A stretch of DNA of 64,000 nucleotides from Cydia pomonella (Eukaryota; Arthropoda; Insecta; Lepidoptera; Tortricidae), in NCBI RefSeq assembly GCF_033807575.1, contig NC_084727.1, forward strand, positions 6,758,001 to 6,822,000. Reading direction: 5' to 3'. This document shows, one piece after another, positions 1 to 9,600 of this stretch (its first letter is position 1; every line of letters starts with the position of its first letter). The notes beneath the pieces are model-generated. The model saw only the letters and a program-made list of their open reading frames with translations, made no database searches and was not told the DNA's origin. The translations under genes and the position numbers were made by a program.

Positions 1-96
1 TGGTATATGGCAATTTAGCTTATGAAGGTAAGTAATAATGATAATGACAGTACTTTTTTGTATTCTACAAAAAATGTGGCATTTAGAGCATATTTC

Positions 97-666
97 TTAA
101 GAGAGAAGTATAAGTACGTGATCTGTCAATATTTTCCATTATCCATGATTTTTTTGTACGTTACTGACGCCATGTAAAACTAAAGCCCGACCAGAAATAT
201 ATGATCATTTTAAAGAGGGCGCTGTTATTCCCATGGTGACAGTTAAGTTTAGTATGAAAAAAATAATTCCAATGAAATTCCGCAATATGGCGCGTGATCA
301 TATATTACTGGTACACATATTATTTTTTCTAAACAAAAAAAAAATCGAAACCTAGAATATATAATGCTGAAGCGGGACATGAAAATCAAAGTGATTTGTT
401 AAGATTTAGTTAGCGGAAACTGTTAACGCTAAATGTTAACATATCACTTTGATTTTGATGTCGATCGCTTCAGCATAGTATATTCTAAGTTCATAGGTTA
501 CGCTTTAAAAAAAAATGTTCTATAAATTTTGAGAAAAACAAGGAAAACCTATAAACCTAATTTTTCATTGTGTCAATGACATACTAAAAAATCATGGAGA
601 ATGGACATTTACAAGCGGAAAAACGTTTTCTTATTTTATGGACGATCACATGGTCTTCTTTCTTAA
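97..666. mobile_element. TTAA-flanked MITE, composite inverted copy
   Basis: TTAA occurs at 97-100 and 663-666, followed inward by related ends (GAGAGAAGTA on the left, and GAAAGAAGAC read from the right on the other strand). The centre (about 345-500) is an inverted duplication of a sequence seen singly in the related copies at 12.1, 21.3, 25.8 and 38.5 kb. TTAA duplication is the hallmark of piggyBac-type transposition; that assignment is inference because no transposase is present. Another MITE (184-314) sits in the left arm. Confidence 0.6.
184..314. mobile_element. Short MITE with ACCAG ends, copy 1
   Basis: The left end CCGACCAGAAATATATGATC is mirrored by a right end reading TGATCATATATTACTGGT. 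Similar elements lie at 41158-41297 and 44056-44200. All carry the same internal block with GAGGGCGCTGTTATTC and ATTCCGCAATATGGCG. No coding capacity. Confidence 0.7.
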
Positions 667-1347
667 ATGTCTTCAAACGATATTTTATAAGCGAAATTTC
701 CATATATTATGAATTGTATGTAGATGTGTGATCCGCAATTAAAATTATCCTAAATAAGGTGCTGAAATGTTCTATATGAAAATATATTAGTTTTTGAAAC
801 TTAAATTTGTTGTTGTCATTGTGTCCCAATTTATCCCAATTTAACTACTGTAGTATTGTATTTTTATTTGGTTTTACAATTTGGTACAGTCACACAAGGA
901 ATCGTAGAAATTTATTGAGGGCAACACAGAGCTTCAAAAGAACACATCTGGTTAAAGAAATTTATAAGTAATTTACATTTCACTTAACGAGAACTTAGAA
1001 TAAATACATAGTTGTTTTCACCAGTAAGCATAATTACATATCTTCTTTTTGAAGACATGATTTTACGAGTTATTTGAACTTAACAGATTAAACATTAAAG
1101 GTACTAAATCCTGGCGTAATAAAAATAATTGTACCTTAGCGTTTTTTCTTAAAAATTAAATCGATAACTTGAAAAATTATAACGCCTGCAAAATTGTAAT
1201 AGCAAGCAAATAATAAAATGGGTAAAACTTGGAAAGCACAAATAAAATGACTCGTATTATAATTGAATATGAAGGTACAAAAAAGGTACAAAAATTTGGC
1301 TTTTATAGAATTTATCAATAACCACGGGAACATAGCGTAATAAAGTA
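667..1347. other. AT-rich stretch, nothing recognised
   Basis: No splice-bounded open frame and no repeat shared with the rest of the window was seen. The 73-codon minus-strand frame here is low-complexity hydrophobic translation of AT-rich DNA. Confidence 0.5.
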
Positions 1348-1380
1348 CACCCGCCATTCTGACTGTCAGGATGGCGGGTG
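1348..1380. repeat. Perfect short hairpin CACCCGCCAT
   Basis: CACCCGCCAT (1348-1357) pairs with ATGGCGGGTG (1371-1380) across a 13-base loop. The same half-site with the same flank (GTACACCCGCCATTCTGACT) recurs at about 1499-1518, so these may be the two ends of a small element spanning 1346-1520 that is full of GGTACAAA motifs. Confidence 0.6.
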
Positions 1381-1521
1381 ACCTGTTTTTTGATGATAAC
1401 TTTACGTACCGTGAGGTACAAATTTTTTTAAACGAGGTACTAAATGGTACAAATTAGGTACAAAAATATGGTATGCTTTTCATTTGATTTTATTTAGGTA
1501 CACCCGCCATTCTGACTCTCA

Positions 1522-2801
1522 CATAAAATAAAAACCTAATTTAAACATTATCATCTTAATAAAATATGCATTTACAGAAAAAAACATAGGTAGGTAAAAT
1601 TCCATTCTTTACCTCCACCTTCCATAACTAGCCGTTTTCCAGAATGTTACAATTGAATTTTCATTTTCAAAACATGTTTTGTGCTTTTAGGAATATCATC
1701 TTACGAATAAGTTATACCAATTAACTGGATTTTATCTTGGGTAGTCAGGAAGTCTCTCTAATCTAACCTCAGACGGAGGTTTTTCTATGGGAGACAAATA
1801 TCCGTAAAAATGGCAAGTACAAAAAAGTGGAAACTCCATTTAACTATTACCTCAAAGTAAAGTCAAATCAAAAGAGTTAATATTGAATAAAATACCATTG
1901 AATAAGGTTTTTAAAAAGCTCATCAAACTTAAAGAAAAAAAAAATATCTTTATGAGAAACACCTCAGTAATTCTCTCAGAAGACGCTTTCCTAAAAGTGT
2001 TTGGAGCGATGTAACATAAAAGGCGAAAACTTCAATTCACACTTTTATTTTATTACCTACCATTCTATTTAATTTTATAGAGAAACGAAATAAAACGAAA
2101 AATCCACATAATATGCTGCTACCTTTTTTTTCTTAACCACTCCGTATTCCGTTAACATACCCGATAACCGAAGACAATATTAAATGAAATGTTTTCTATT
2201 ACATTCAGTCAACTGTACATACATATGTAGGGACATATAAGTATGTATACAAATGAAAAACAATCCTCCTTCAGCACTCACAGTCGGGTAACAAGGGTCA
2301 AGCACATACAATAGTAAATAAATACAATACTCATAGAACTATGCAATAATTCAAACAATAGTGTACCGTAAGCTTCGTTTGACACGGGTAAAGATCATTG
2401 TCCTCGAACTAAAACAATGCATTTTCCATAAAAACAATGCATTTATAAACAAAGAGAAATTTTGGTAATGTTCCGCTCTGTGGAGTATTTACCTACATTA
2501 ATAGGTACATCCTTATATTTATTTTAGACAATATTATAGTCAACTTAACAAATCAAATTACTTAATTTATTAAATATTTTGATTTGTGTATTCATACTAT
2601 TAGATATATAACTTACCTATAAACTAATAGTAACTATATTGTTAACCAAGGGATCAAAGTGACCCATTCCTGTCGAGGTAGTTTGGCGCCCGAATGCAGT
2701 GAGAGAGCCAATATTAGTCCGAGAGTGAAATGGTGCCTTTCAGCAGCAGTTAAACACTCTACTTTTCATTTCGAATACGAGTAAAGTAGAATACATGTAG
2801 T
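1522..2801. other. AT-rich stretch, no gene seen
   Basis: Only short frames are present. A motif resembling the end of family J (ACCTCCACCTTCCATA, about 1611-1626) occurs once. Nothing else was recognised. Confidence 0.5.
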
Positions 2802-3062
2802 GAGTCGGACTTGTCCACCGAGGGTTCCGTACTTTTTAGTATTTGTTATTATGGCGGCAACAGAAATACCTACATCATCTGTGAAAATTTCAACTGTCTA
2901 GCCACCACGGTCCATGAGATACAGCCTGGTGACAGACGGACAGACAGACAGACAGACAGACCAACAGACAGACAGATCAACAGACAGACAGACAGACGGA
3001 CGGAAAGCGGAGTCTGAGTAATAGGTTTCCGTTTTAACCTTTGGGTATAGAACGCTAAAAAC
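2802..3062 (+). repeat. Family B dispersed repeat, copy 1
   Basis: It begins near CACCGAGGGTTCCGTAC, runs through a block ending GAGATACAGCCTGGTGACAG, then a GACA-type microsatellite, and ends in a degenerate CCTTTGGGTA. Copies lie at 18542-18783, 26008-26319 and 34457-34668. The 68-codon frame over it reads TDRQ repeats from the microsatellite and is not a gene. Confidence 0.7.
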
Positions 3063-3377
3063 TTGGCTAAGTATAAACTTCAGTAGTATTTCTTGAGGTT
3101 ACCTTCAATTAACAATTTAGGTTAAAATATCGTTATTTATGGAATGGGGAGTTAACTATCAGAATGGAAATTGTATTACACATCCATTTACAACCAAAAT
3201 TTTAGTTGCTTATCATAAAAAAAAGAAAAAGAAACGTACCTACTTAGAAAGTACAGTGATCTAGAGTAGAAGCGTATAATTTTCTGCGCACATTTTAGAA
3301 CAACAACAATCTACATTCAGAGCAAGAGAAGTGAAAAAAATTAAACGAATATATTTTTCAAATTACATGGATTTATG

Positions 3378-3777
3378 TTAACGGCACCAATCATGGAACA
3401 TTTAAGAGAAAATTTGGAGTGTTTTTGATATTTCACTGACACCTGTAAAATTTCTACCGCTTTACGCTTTAAAAGTTGAATGACCAATTCGTCCTTTATG
3501 TTTTCTATATATTTAATTAAAGCTACTGCAATTAGTTTCAATATTATTAACCAATTCAAACTGTGGTTTTTTGCTCCAGTCATGGAATGTATGGCGCTAT
3601 TCATTTTCAAAATAACAAATATCAATGAAAAATTAAATTTTAGCAGCTCTTTGGCTCTTGTTTATGGTAAAATGTTGCTAGCGATTAAAAACTGATGGTA
3701 CCTAAATACTTGTTTTACAGGATTTGTCCATACCATCCCATTACTGGTGCTTGTTCCATTATAGGGGTATTTACTAT
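3378..3777 (+). mobile_element. Family D, about 400-bp element, copy 1
   Basis: The ends are GTTAACGGCACCAATCATGG and CCATTATAGGGGTATTTAC. Read inward, the two ends are imperfect inverted repeats. Further copies are at 22098-22487 (-), 60541-60942 (+) and, interrupted, 42721-43340 (+). A 71-codon frame (3480-3695) is partly kept in the 22-kb copy but is frameshifted in the others, so it is not treated as a gene. Confidence 0.65.
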
Positions 3778-4320
3778 ATTATTCTCACTTGTGCATCATC
3801 AAAAATCATAATGTGCATCTTTACAAAATGACATTAAAAATTAAAACAACAATTTAACTGAAACGATAGGTATTATCTTAAAAACATTATCATTTAGCTT
3901 TGATACCCATAGACAAACATTAGTTAAATTTATCAACAATTTGCCGCAGTATCTTTTTCTCAAAATTGTAAATCTCTTATAACTAATCGGCCACTAGATT
4001 ATGTAGTAATGAAATACATATTTAATTAAAACGCTGTCAGGTAATTTACGCCTTTTTGTTAATCACAACACTCGTCTTTTAAACTGAGTGCATATCATAA
4101 ATATTTAATTAAGTTATCAACGATCTGAGCAGCTACTATTATTAAACTTAAGAGCGGAACGGACTGAAAATTACTCGTTAGAATTTACTCCTAGATAAGT
4201 ACGTAAAAGTAAGAGTTTAATTTAAGCACATGTAAAAAACTGTCATTAATTATATTATGAAAAACGACAATTAAGAGACGCTAACACGTGAATTTAGAGA
4301 TTTTTGATTATTATAAGAGT
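3778..4320. other. AT-rich stretch, nothing recognised
   Basis: No coding frame, palindrome or shared repeat was noticed. Confidence 0.5.
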
Positions 4321-4461
4321 TAGGAGAGAAAACAAATTCCTTACAAATGCTTAAAAGCTCCTACCTACCTCTAATAATAACTTAAAAAAAAAAAAACAAA
4401 AAAAATCAAACGAAGGTTGTTGACTGTAGTAAGTATGCAAAAATATAGTGTAAAAATATTG
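4321..4461 (+). repeat. Degenerate family C repeat
   Basis: TTAGGAG, CTCCTA and AATCAAACGAAGG motifs occur in the same order as in the clearer family C copies at 12541-12745 and 52063-52345. It runs into the duplicated block that follows. Confidence 0.4.
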
Positions 4462-4947
4462 TCAACTATATCAATATCTAGAGGGGAAAAACGTTTTAGT
4501 ATTCAATAAAATCAGTATTCATCATAGGTTATTTATGATCCCAAAAAATCTACTAAATAACTGTTAAAAGATCAATATATTACGCGACTTATGTAATGAT
4601 TTGTGCTATATATATCAATAAATATAATTAATATGGAACTATTTTTTGCAAATAAGTAGAAACTTTCTATACTTAATGTCAATATCTAGAGAAGAAAAAC
4701 GTTTATATATTTAATAACCTGTGTTTTGTTGGAACGGAGTTGATGAGACAACTTCGTTCCAACAAAACACTGGTTATTAGTACTAAGCATAGTTTATTTT
4801 TGATCCCAAAAAATCTACTAAATAACTGTCTTAGGTCAACATAGGTGGCGACTTGTGTCATGATTTGTGCTATATAAATAATGCTTTGATTATTAGTACT
4901 AAGTATATATTAATTAATATGGAACAATATTTTGCATATAAGTAAAA
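4462..4947. repeat. Two-copy direct duplication of about 200 bp
   Basis: Copy one is about 4462-4666 and copy two about 4676-4947. Shared landmarks in order are TCAATATCTAGAG, AAAAACGTTT, GATCCCAAAAAATCTACTAA, ATGATTTGTGCTATAT and AATTAATATGGAAC. The second copy carries an extra palindrome at 4712-4778. Confidence 0.65.
4712..4778. mobile_element. Palindromic insertion in second duplicate copy
   Basis: AATAACC plus GTTTTGTTGGAACG on the left is mirrored by CGTTCCAACAAAAC and GGTTATT on the right. It is absent from the first duplicate copy, so it behaves as a later insertion or an expansion of a hairpin. Confidence 0.6.
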
Positions 4948-5737
4948 ACAGATAGCTGGCTTAAATTGTATCTTTAATTTGAAATTACTTACAGGTTCTT
5001 AATTAATTATTTAGTGCCCTGTGTTTCTTCGATAAGCGTATATTACTTACGACATGACAACATTAAAAAACATCATGGCAGTGTCCAAACAAATGATTGT
5101 ATTGTATTCAGGATTCATGTAAATAACAAATATGTATATCGCGTATGTATTCAAACTTCTTTATTCAACCATAACCTTATTACATTACAAACCTTATTAA
5201 TGTCTTACCCGAATTCGATATGTAAAGTTTGAATCGAATCCACCTCTTGAGATGGATATATATATATGATACTATATGCTGACGTTTTGTCATAATGAAA
5301 ACAACATAGCATACAAAGTTCTTCATATTATGCGAGCCAAAGAACAAAAAAAACTTTTCATGTACTAGCGTTAAAGATCCCAGAAAAAATACGGGAAAAT
5401 TTCCAAACGGTTCGTATTTTTCAAGTTCAAAAAAACAATGCATTTTTCAGTTACATAACTTCCAAAAAAACGAATAAAGCCGAAAAATAATCTTTTTTTT
5501 AGACCTGTATTTTAAATATGTACTTATAATTAGGAATTTAAACAGGTTAACGTTGCACGTCTACTGTGTAGTTTCTGGCATATTATTGACTTTGTCACTG
5601 TGATCACTCATCCGTGGCATTGTGTGCGACATATTTAATTTTTCAGAATAAACTGGAAAAGAAACTAAATTTGGTGAAATTCCCGAAAAAACATTTGATA
5701 TTTCCCGGATTTTTCGTTTGATTTTTTTCGTTTTTTT
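4948..5737. other. AT-rich stretch, nothing recognised
   Basis: Two overlapping short frames on opposite strands (5014-5443) have no recognisable domains and no splice context. Confidence 0.45.
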
Positions 5738-5880
5738 TAGAGTTCCGTAGTCAACTAGGAACCCTTATAGTTTCGCCATGTCTGTCTGTCCTGTCTGTCT
5801 GTCTGTCTGTCTGTCCGAGGCTTTGCTAAGTGGTCGTTAGTGCTAGAAAGCTGAATTTTGATAGGCTGATGCAGTTGTAT
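5738..5880 (+). repeat. Family A repeat, one end only
   Basis: It starts with AGTTCCGTAGTCAACTAGGA and includes GTTTCGCCATGTCTGTCTGT, a short TCTG microsatellite and GTTAGTGCTAGAAAGCTGAA. This matches one end of the full copies at 19027-19766 (opposite orientation) and 27481-28107 (same orientation). Confidence 0.75.
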
Positions 5881-6038
5881 TTTTAATATTTTTTGTAATT
5901 ATTTAAAAAGAAAAACTAGGGAGCTACAAATTAATTCATTTAATGTTTTGATAAAGACTGTTTGAAGACGCTGTTTCAAATCCGTTGTCAGTTACTGGAG
6001 AGCTAGGTTATCTACTTTTTCTTTAGTACACGACGTTT

Positions 6039-6142
6039 TAGGGTCGGCAACGCATGGTGTTGCAGGCGTCCATAGGCTACGGTGACTGCTTACCATCAGG
6101 CGGGCCGTATGGTTGCTTGCCACCGTCGTGGTATAAAAAAAA
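6039..6142 (+). mobile_element. Retroelement 3' tail (GGCAACGC type)
   Basis: TAGGGTCGGCAACGC begins a block that continues CTGCTTACCATCAGGCGGGC and CGTGGTATAAAAAAAAC and ends in an A-rich tail. Copies are at 26773-26909 (+), 44529-44702 (+) and 62152-62325 (-). From memory this is a common lepidopteran non-LTR 3' end; the parent element was not identified. Confidence 0.7.
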
Positions 6143-6234
6143 CATTTAGTAAAAAAATATATGACCCTTAAGTGGCATATTTTTATTCTGAGACAGATTT
6201 TATAATTTAAAATAAAAATGGCCGGGTAGAGCCT

Positions 6235-6360
6235 AAAGGACTGTTTATAATACGTAGAGCCGCGAGCGTGCGCGATAGAGCACGGCGCAGACAGGGCGAT
6301 GAACCTGGAAGAGATTTGGCGATAAGCCCGGCTTTCCTTGTTGTGAATTAGTTTTAACAT
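6235..6360 (+). mobile_element. Possible LINE 3'-end remnant
   Basis: A GC-richer patch ends with CTGGAAGAGATTTGGCGATA and TTGTTGTGAAT, resembling 3' ends of jockey-type LINEs I recall from animals. The minus-strand frame 5992-6360 across this and the neighbouring tail is an artefact. Confidence 0.4.
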
Positions 6361-6570
6361 ATTACGTAATATGGGATTTATGTGTAATTTGTGAAGTGGC
6401 GATGTTATTATCTTTAGCTAGGTCATTTCAGTTTTCATAAGTGTTGCGAAAAAAATAATGATAAGTGTTGAAGTAATATTTTGAAATGGTGGTGATTATT
6501 TAGTGCTAAATTTTCAATACTTCACGCGTCGAATGATTATCCGGGTCTCTATTGTTTCCCATAAAGTCTT

Positions 6571-6806
6571 AAGTCATAATGAAATGTTTGTCCGCATTTT
6601 CGTTAGTCATAATTTGTTTTCTTTTTTTCTGAGAAACGCGGGATTTCAGGATTGCCATAAAACAAACCTAATCTAACCTATCTATAAGATAACCTTAGGA
6701 CAGACAGCGGAAAGCGACTTTGTTTTATTTTATACTATGTAGTGATGATAATCTGACTATCATTACATTATGACTTTCAATAATTATGTCAAACAAAGGG
6801 ATCCGT
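6571..6806 (+). mobile_element. Family E MITE, copy 1
   Basis: AAGTCATAATG near the left end is mirrored by CATTATGACTT near the right, followed in both copies by TATGTCAAACAAAGGGATCC. The second copy (39459-39690) lies inside a LINE 3' end, which shows that the unit is mobile. Confidence 0.65.
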
Positions 6807-6993
6807 GATGATCCCTATGAGGATTCCTCCAGATCACTTTTGGAGGGTTAATTAAAAAAATAATATAAGAAATATGTTTTTCTGTATTTTCTATTACTTA
6901 AAACTTACATTTCTAAATAAATGAATGTGCTATACTTCCTAAAAATGTGTACAGACATTTTATGTGACAGCTGCTCCATACAGGGTATTTATT

Positions 6994-7636
6994 TAGTCAC
7001 CTGCAATAATTTGGGTGAATATATAGGTCATACTGAGCAACTTTTACTATGGGACCAACCCCAAAATCGCGAATAAAATGGCTATTGGCTGTTTCATACA
7101 TTTTGCCTGTTTGACCTTGAGATTTTCTATGGGTGAGTAAATTTTTTTGCGATATCGGTTTTGGTCCCATAGTAAAGTTGCTCAATATGACCTTATACAC
7201 CATGTTTTTATTGGGTATGGGTAAGTACGTTTAAAGACACATTTTTTTTATTTTATAAAAAGTAACTAAATGTTGCATATAGCGTTGTTGTAACACGAGC
7301 ATTACATTGAATTCAACCAAACATTTGAAAACTGTGACATATCAATGTCATTTCGAACATCGGTCGTCCGAGATAGTACTTACGTTTAGTAGCAAATGTA
7401 TACACTCGTACTAAACGCTAATCAATTTGTAAACAGACCCTAAGGGGTATACGCTCGTAAGGGTGTTTTAAGATAAAAATAAATTATTGACTATCTCCAA
7501 AATGGAGTTAATTAGAATACCAGTGACTTTGAGAAAGTTACTTAATTTAAACGCAGGAATGCACCCTTGAAATTAACAGAAATCAAAAAAAAAAAACGAG
7601 GTGTATATTCAACCCGTAAATTATTGCAGGTGACTA
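6994..7636. mobile_element. 643-bp inverted-repeat DNA element
   Basis: The terminal inverted repeats are about 22 bp: TAGTCACCTGCAATAATTTG at the left and AAATTATTGCAGGTGACTA at the right. There is no coding capacity. A second inverted pair of about 32 bp lies inside (7027-7192). A non-autonomous DNA transposon is likely; the superfamily is unknown. Confidence 0.65.
7027..7192. repeat. Internal 32-bp inverted repeat
   Basis: GTCATACTGAGCAAC plus TACTATGGGACCA on the left is mirrored by TGGTCCCATAGTA plus GTTGCTCAATATGAC on the right. It may be a palindromic element nested in the larger one. Confidence 0.7.
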
Positions 7637-7733
7637 CACCTTGTAAAAAAATGAACTGTCTTAGAGATTATGATTCGACGCGCAAGATATAAAATGTTTT
7701 ATTTATTGAATAAAAATTAAAAACAGGCAGGTA

Positions 7734-7875
7734 GAGTCAGAGCAAGCTAAGTTGGCAACGATTTTGATACCACAGACATTTTAAATGTTAAACTTCTATG
7801 AAATTATGTCGTTTACTTAACACATGCAAAGTCTGTCCTATCAAAATCGCTGCCCACTTAGCTTGGTCTAACACT
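7734..7875. mobile_element. Family G palindromic MITE, copy 1
   Basis: AGCAAGCTAAGTTGGCAACG and GATTTTGATA on the left are mirrored by TATCAAAATCGCTGCCC and TTAGCTTGGTCT on the right. The middle carries CTTCTATGAAATTATG. A second whole copy is at 28884-29033 and half copies are at 10940-11042 and 11981-12079. Confidence 0.7.
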
Positions 7876-8633
7876 AACATCGCAATGATTGCCTAAAGTT
7901 ACTACTTAAGTTGAATCTGATGTAGAATATTTTTCTTTCAAAAATTTAAAGATTTCAGGTTCTATAACTATAATAGGTAAATTGTAGATCGCTAAAAGGT
8001 ATGTTCAAATATTTTTGTTAGGTTAGGTTAGTAACCTGATTGTATATACTTCCATCAGAAGAAGTGCAAACAATCTTGACGTGTCTTTTGAAACCGCTTT
8101 AAAAAAAATAGTAACTTATGAAACCAAAAAAACGAAAATGATTATAATATGCTGTATTCATTACGAAAATTTGTTAAATATTAGCTGGGACTTATGACGT
8201 TAAGATTGTTTAGTATAGTATAGTAATTCATATTATTAATGTGTATAGAATACAATATGTACTCTTTATTGTAAATCTCACATAATAGTTATAATTGTCT
8301 TCGTGGTTGGCAATATCATGAGCTGTCATGAAAACATGTGGAATAGAACTTGGATTACGAGACTTTCGACAAATGTATTTTGTGTTTATGATTTGACAAA
8401 CTAGGTTAAAAACGGGAAACAAATGTAAGTATTTATATTATTAATTTTATAGACTGTTTCGGCTACAGGTTGTGCCGAAGAAATAGACAGAGGTACCGAA
8501 TTAAGTACGCAGGTGATCTATTTATAAGTCCAATAAATATAGACACATTTTTTTCGACTTTACCATGTCTAATTCAAATAACAGTCTATGCTAATATTTA
8601 ACTTGTGATTGAATATCATATATAAAATAAATA
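7876..8633. other. AT-rich stretch, nothing recognised
   Basis: No gene, hairpin or shared repeat was identified. Confidence 0.45.
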
Positions 8634-8816
8634 TAAAATACGGTGTAAACTCCATATAACGTCACTCGATATAACGATTCACTCCTTTTAACGTCGACAT
8701 TTGTTGGCTAGTGTTGTTTTACTTTAATATTAATTTCTCTCTATATAACAATAACTCTATAGTGTCAAAAAACGTCCAATCCCTTGAATGTCGCTGTATA
8801 GTTTACACTGTATTTT
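8634..8816. mobile_element. MITE with AAAATACGGTGTAAACT ends
   Basis: AAAATACGGTGTAAACT at 8634-8650 is mirrored by AGTTTACACTGTATTTT at 8800-8816 (one mismatch). The interior contains ATATAACG motifs and no open frame. Confidence 0.65.
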
Positions 8817-8936
8817 AAAAGTATTTTTTAAGTTATACCTACTCTCAGAATTAAAACATTTAAATGATCCCCTGTGGCTGACGATACACAATTAAATCAT
8901 TCATTGATGATCTCTATGATAGTTGATTTTTTAAGT

Positions 8937-9040
8937 AAGTAAACACTTTATTGTACGAGAAAAATAAATATTACATCAGATGGAATATAATTGGGTAGTA
9001 CAAAGGCGAACTTATCCCTAAGAGGGATCTCTTTTTATGA
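8937..9040 (-). mobile_element. LINE 3'-end remnant (minus strand)
   Basis: On the minus strand a block containing GGGATAAGTTCGCCTTTGTA ends in TACAATAAAGTGTTTACTTA, which has a polyadenylation-like AATAAA. The same GGGATAAGTTCGCCTTTGTA core recurs at about 35140-35159 (+). Confidence 0.6.
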
Positions 9041-9334
9041 AGTAACTGTCAATGTCAAATGTTTTTATCCTTATTGGTACTTTAACACATTTTTTTATTT
9101 AGAAATGTAGCAATTAAGTAATAAAAATACGATGAAAACTTGTTTCTTAAATTATTTCCTAAATTAATTCTTATCAAAAGCGAGTTAGAGAAACTGTTAT
9201 AAGGATTATCATTCGCCGCGTCAAGTACAACTCCTCAACTTTGCCATTAAACTTCTGTCATAAAACGCTATAAAACGTACAGCTGTCAAAATCATCACCG
9301 AAGCATTCCAGCCACGAACAGGTTAAAGACAAAT

Positions 9335-9537
9335 TAAAGCCGGGACCGAAGCCCTACGAGGGGCTGCGTTGCCCACTACGCACCCCAAGCAATCTGTCTC
9401 TCTCTAATATACAAGGATAGAGAAGGAGAGACGATTACGGAATTGTGACGTCACGTCGGGGGGGCACGCCAGTGTTCGGCCGGACGTTAACCGAGGCGGA
9501 CGCGCGCCATGTTCAAACGGTGAACAAAACATTGACA
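9335..9537 (+). promoter_or_regulatory. CpG-rich candidate promoter and 5' UTR
   Basis: Base composition shifts abruptly from AT-rich to GC- and CpG-rich. The stretch holds a perfect palindromic CRE (9446-9453), a G run, and a 4-codon upstream ORF (9509-9523, MFKR then TGA) just before the candidate start at 9538. No shared repeat covers it. A transcription start could not be placed. It could instead be a GC-rich fragment of an unrecognised element. Confidence 0.4.
9446..9453. promoter_or_regulatory. CRE site TGACGTCA
   Basis: This is a perfect 8-bp CREB/ATF consensus inside the only strongly CpG-rich block of the first 15 kb. Its position about 85 bases before the candidate start fits a proximal promoter element, but binding is not shown. 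Confidence 0.4.
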
Positions 9538-9594
9538 ATGTTGTTCGAGAGCCCCAACGCTAAGTTGTACCCGGCCTTCAACATACCGCCGCCT
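9538..9594 (+). CDS. Candidate first coding exon, gene unknown
   Basis: The ATG at 9538 opens the 19-residue peptide MLFESPNAKLYPAFNIPPP. The exon ends on a codon boundary at 9594, directly before GTAAGA, a consensus splice donor; a second possible donor (GTGAGA, after AAG) follows about 11 bases on. Without splicing the frame stops after VRLR. Codons are GC-richer than the surroundings and the peptide is not low complexity. A 4-codon uORF ends 14 bases upstream. The short proline-ending N-terminus would suit a transcription factor or signalling protein, but I do not recognise the family, so no function is given. No downstream exon could be linked. Confidence 0.4.
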
Positions 9595-9600
9595 GTAAGA

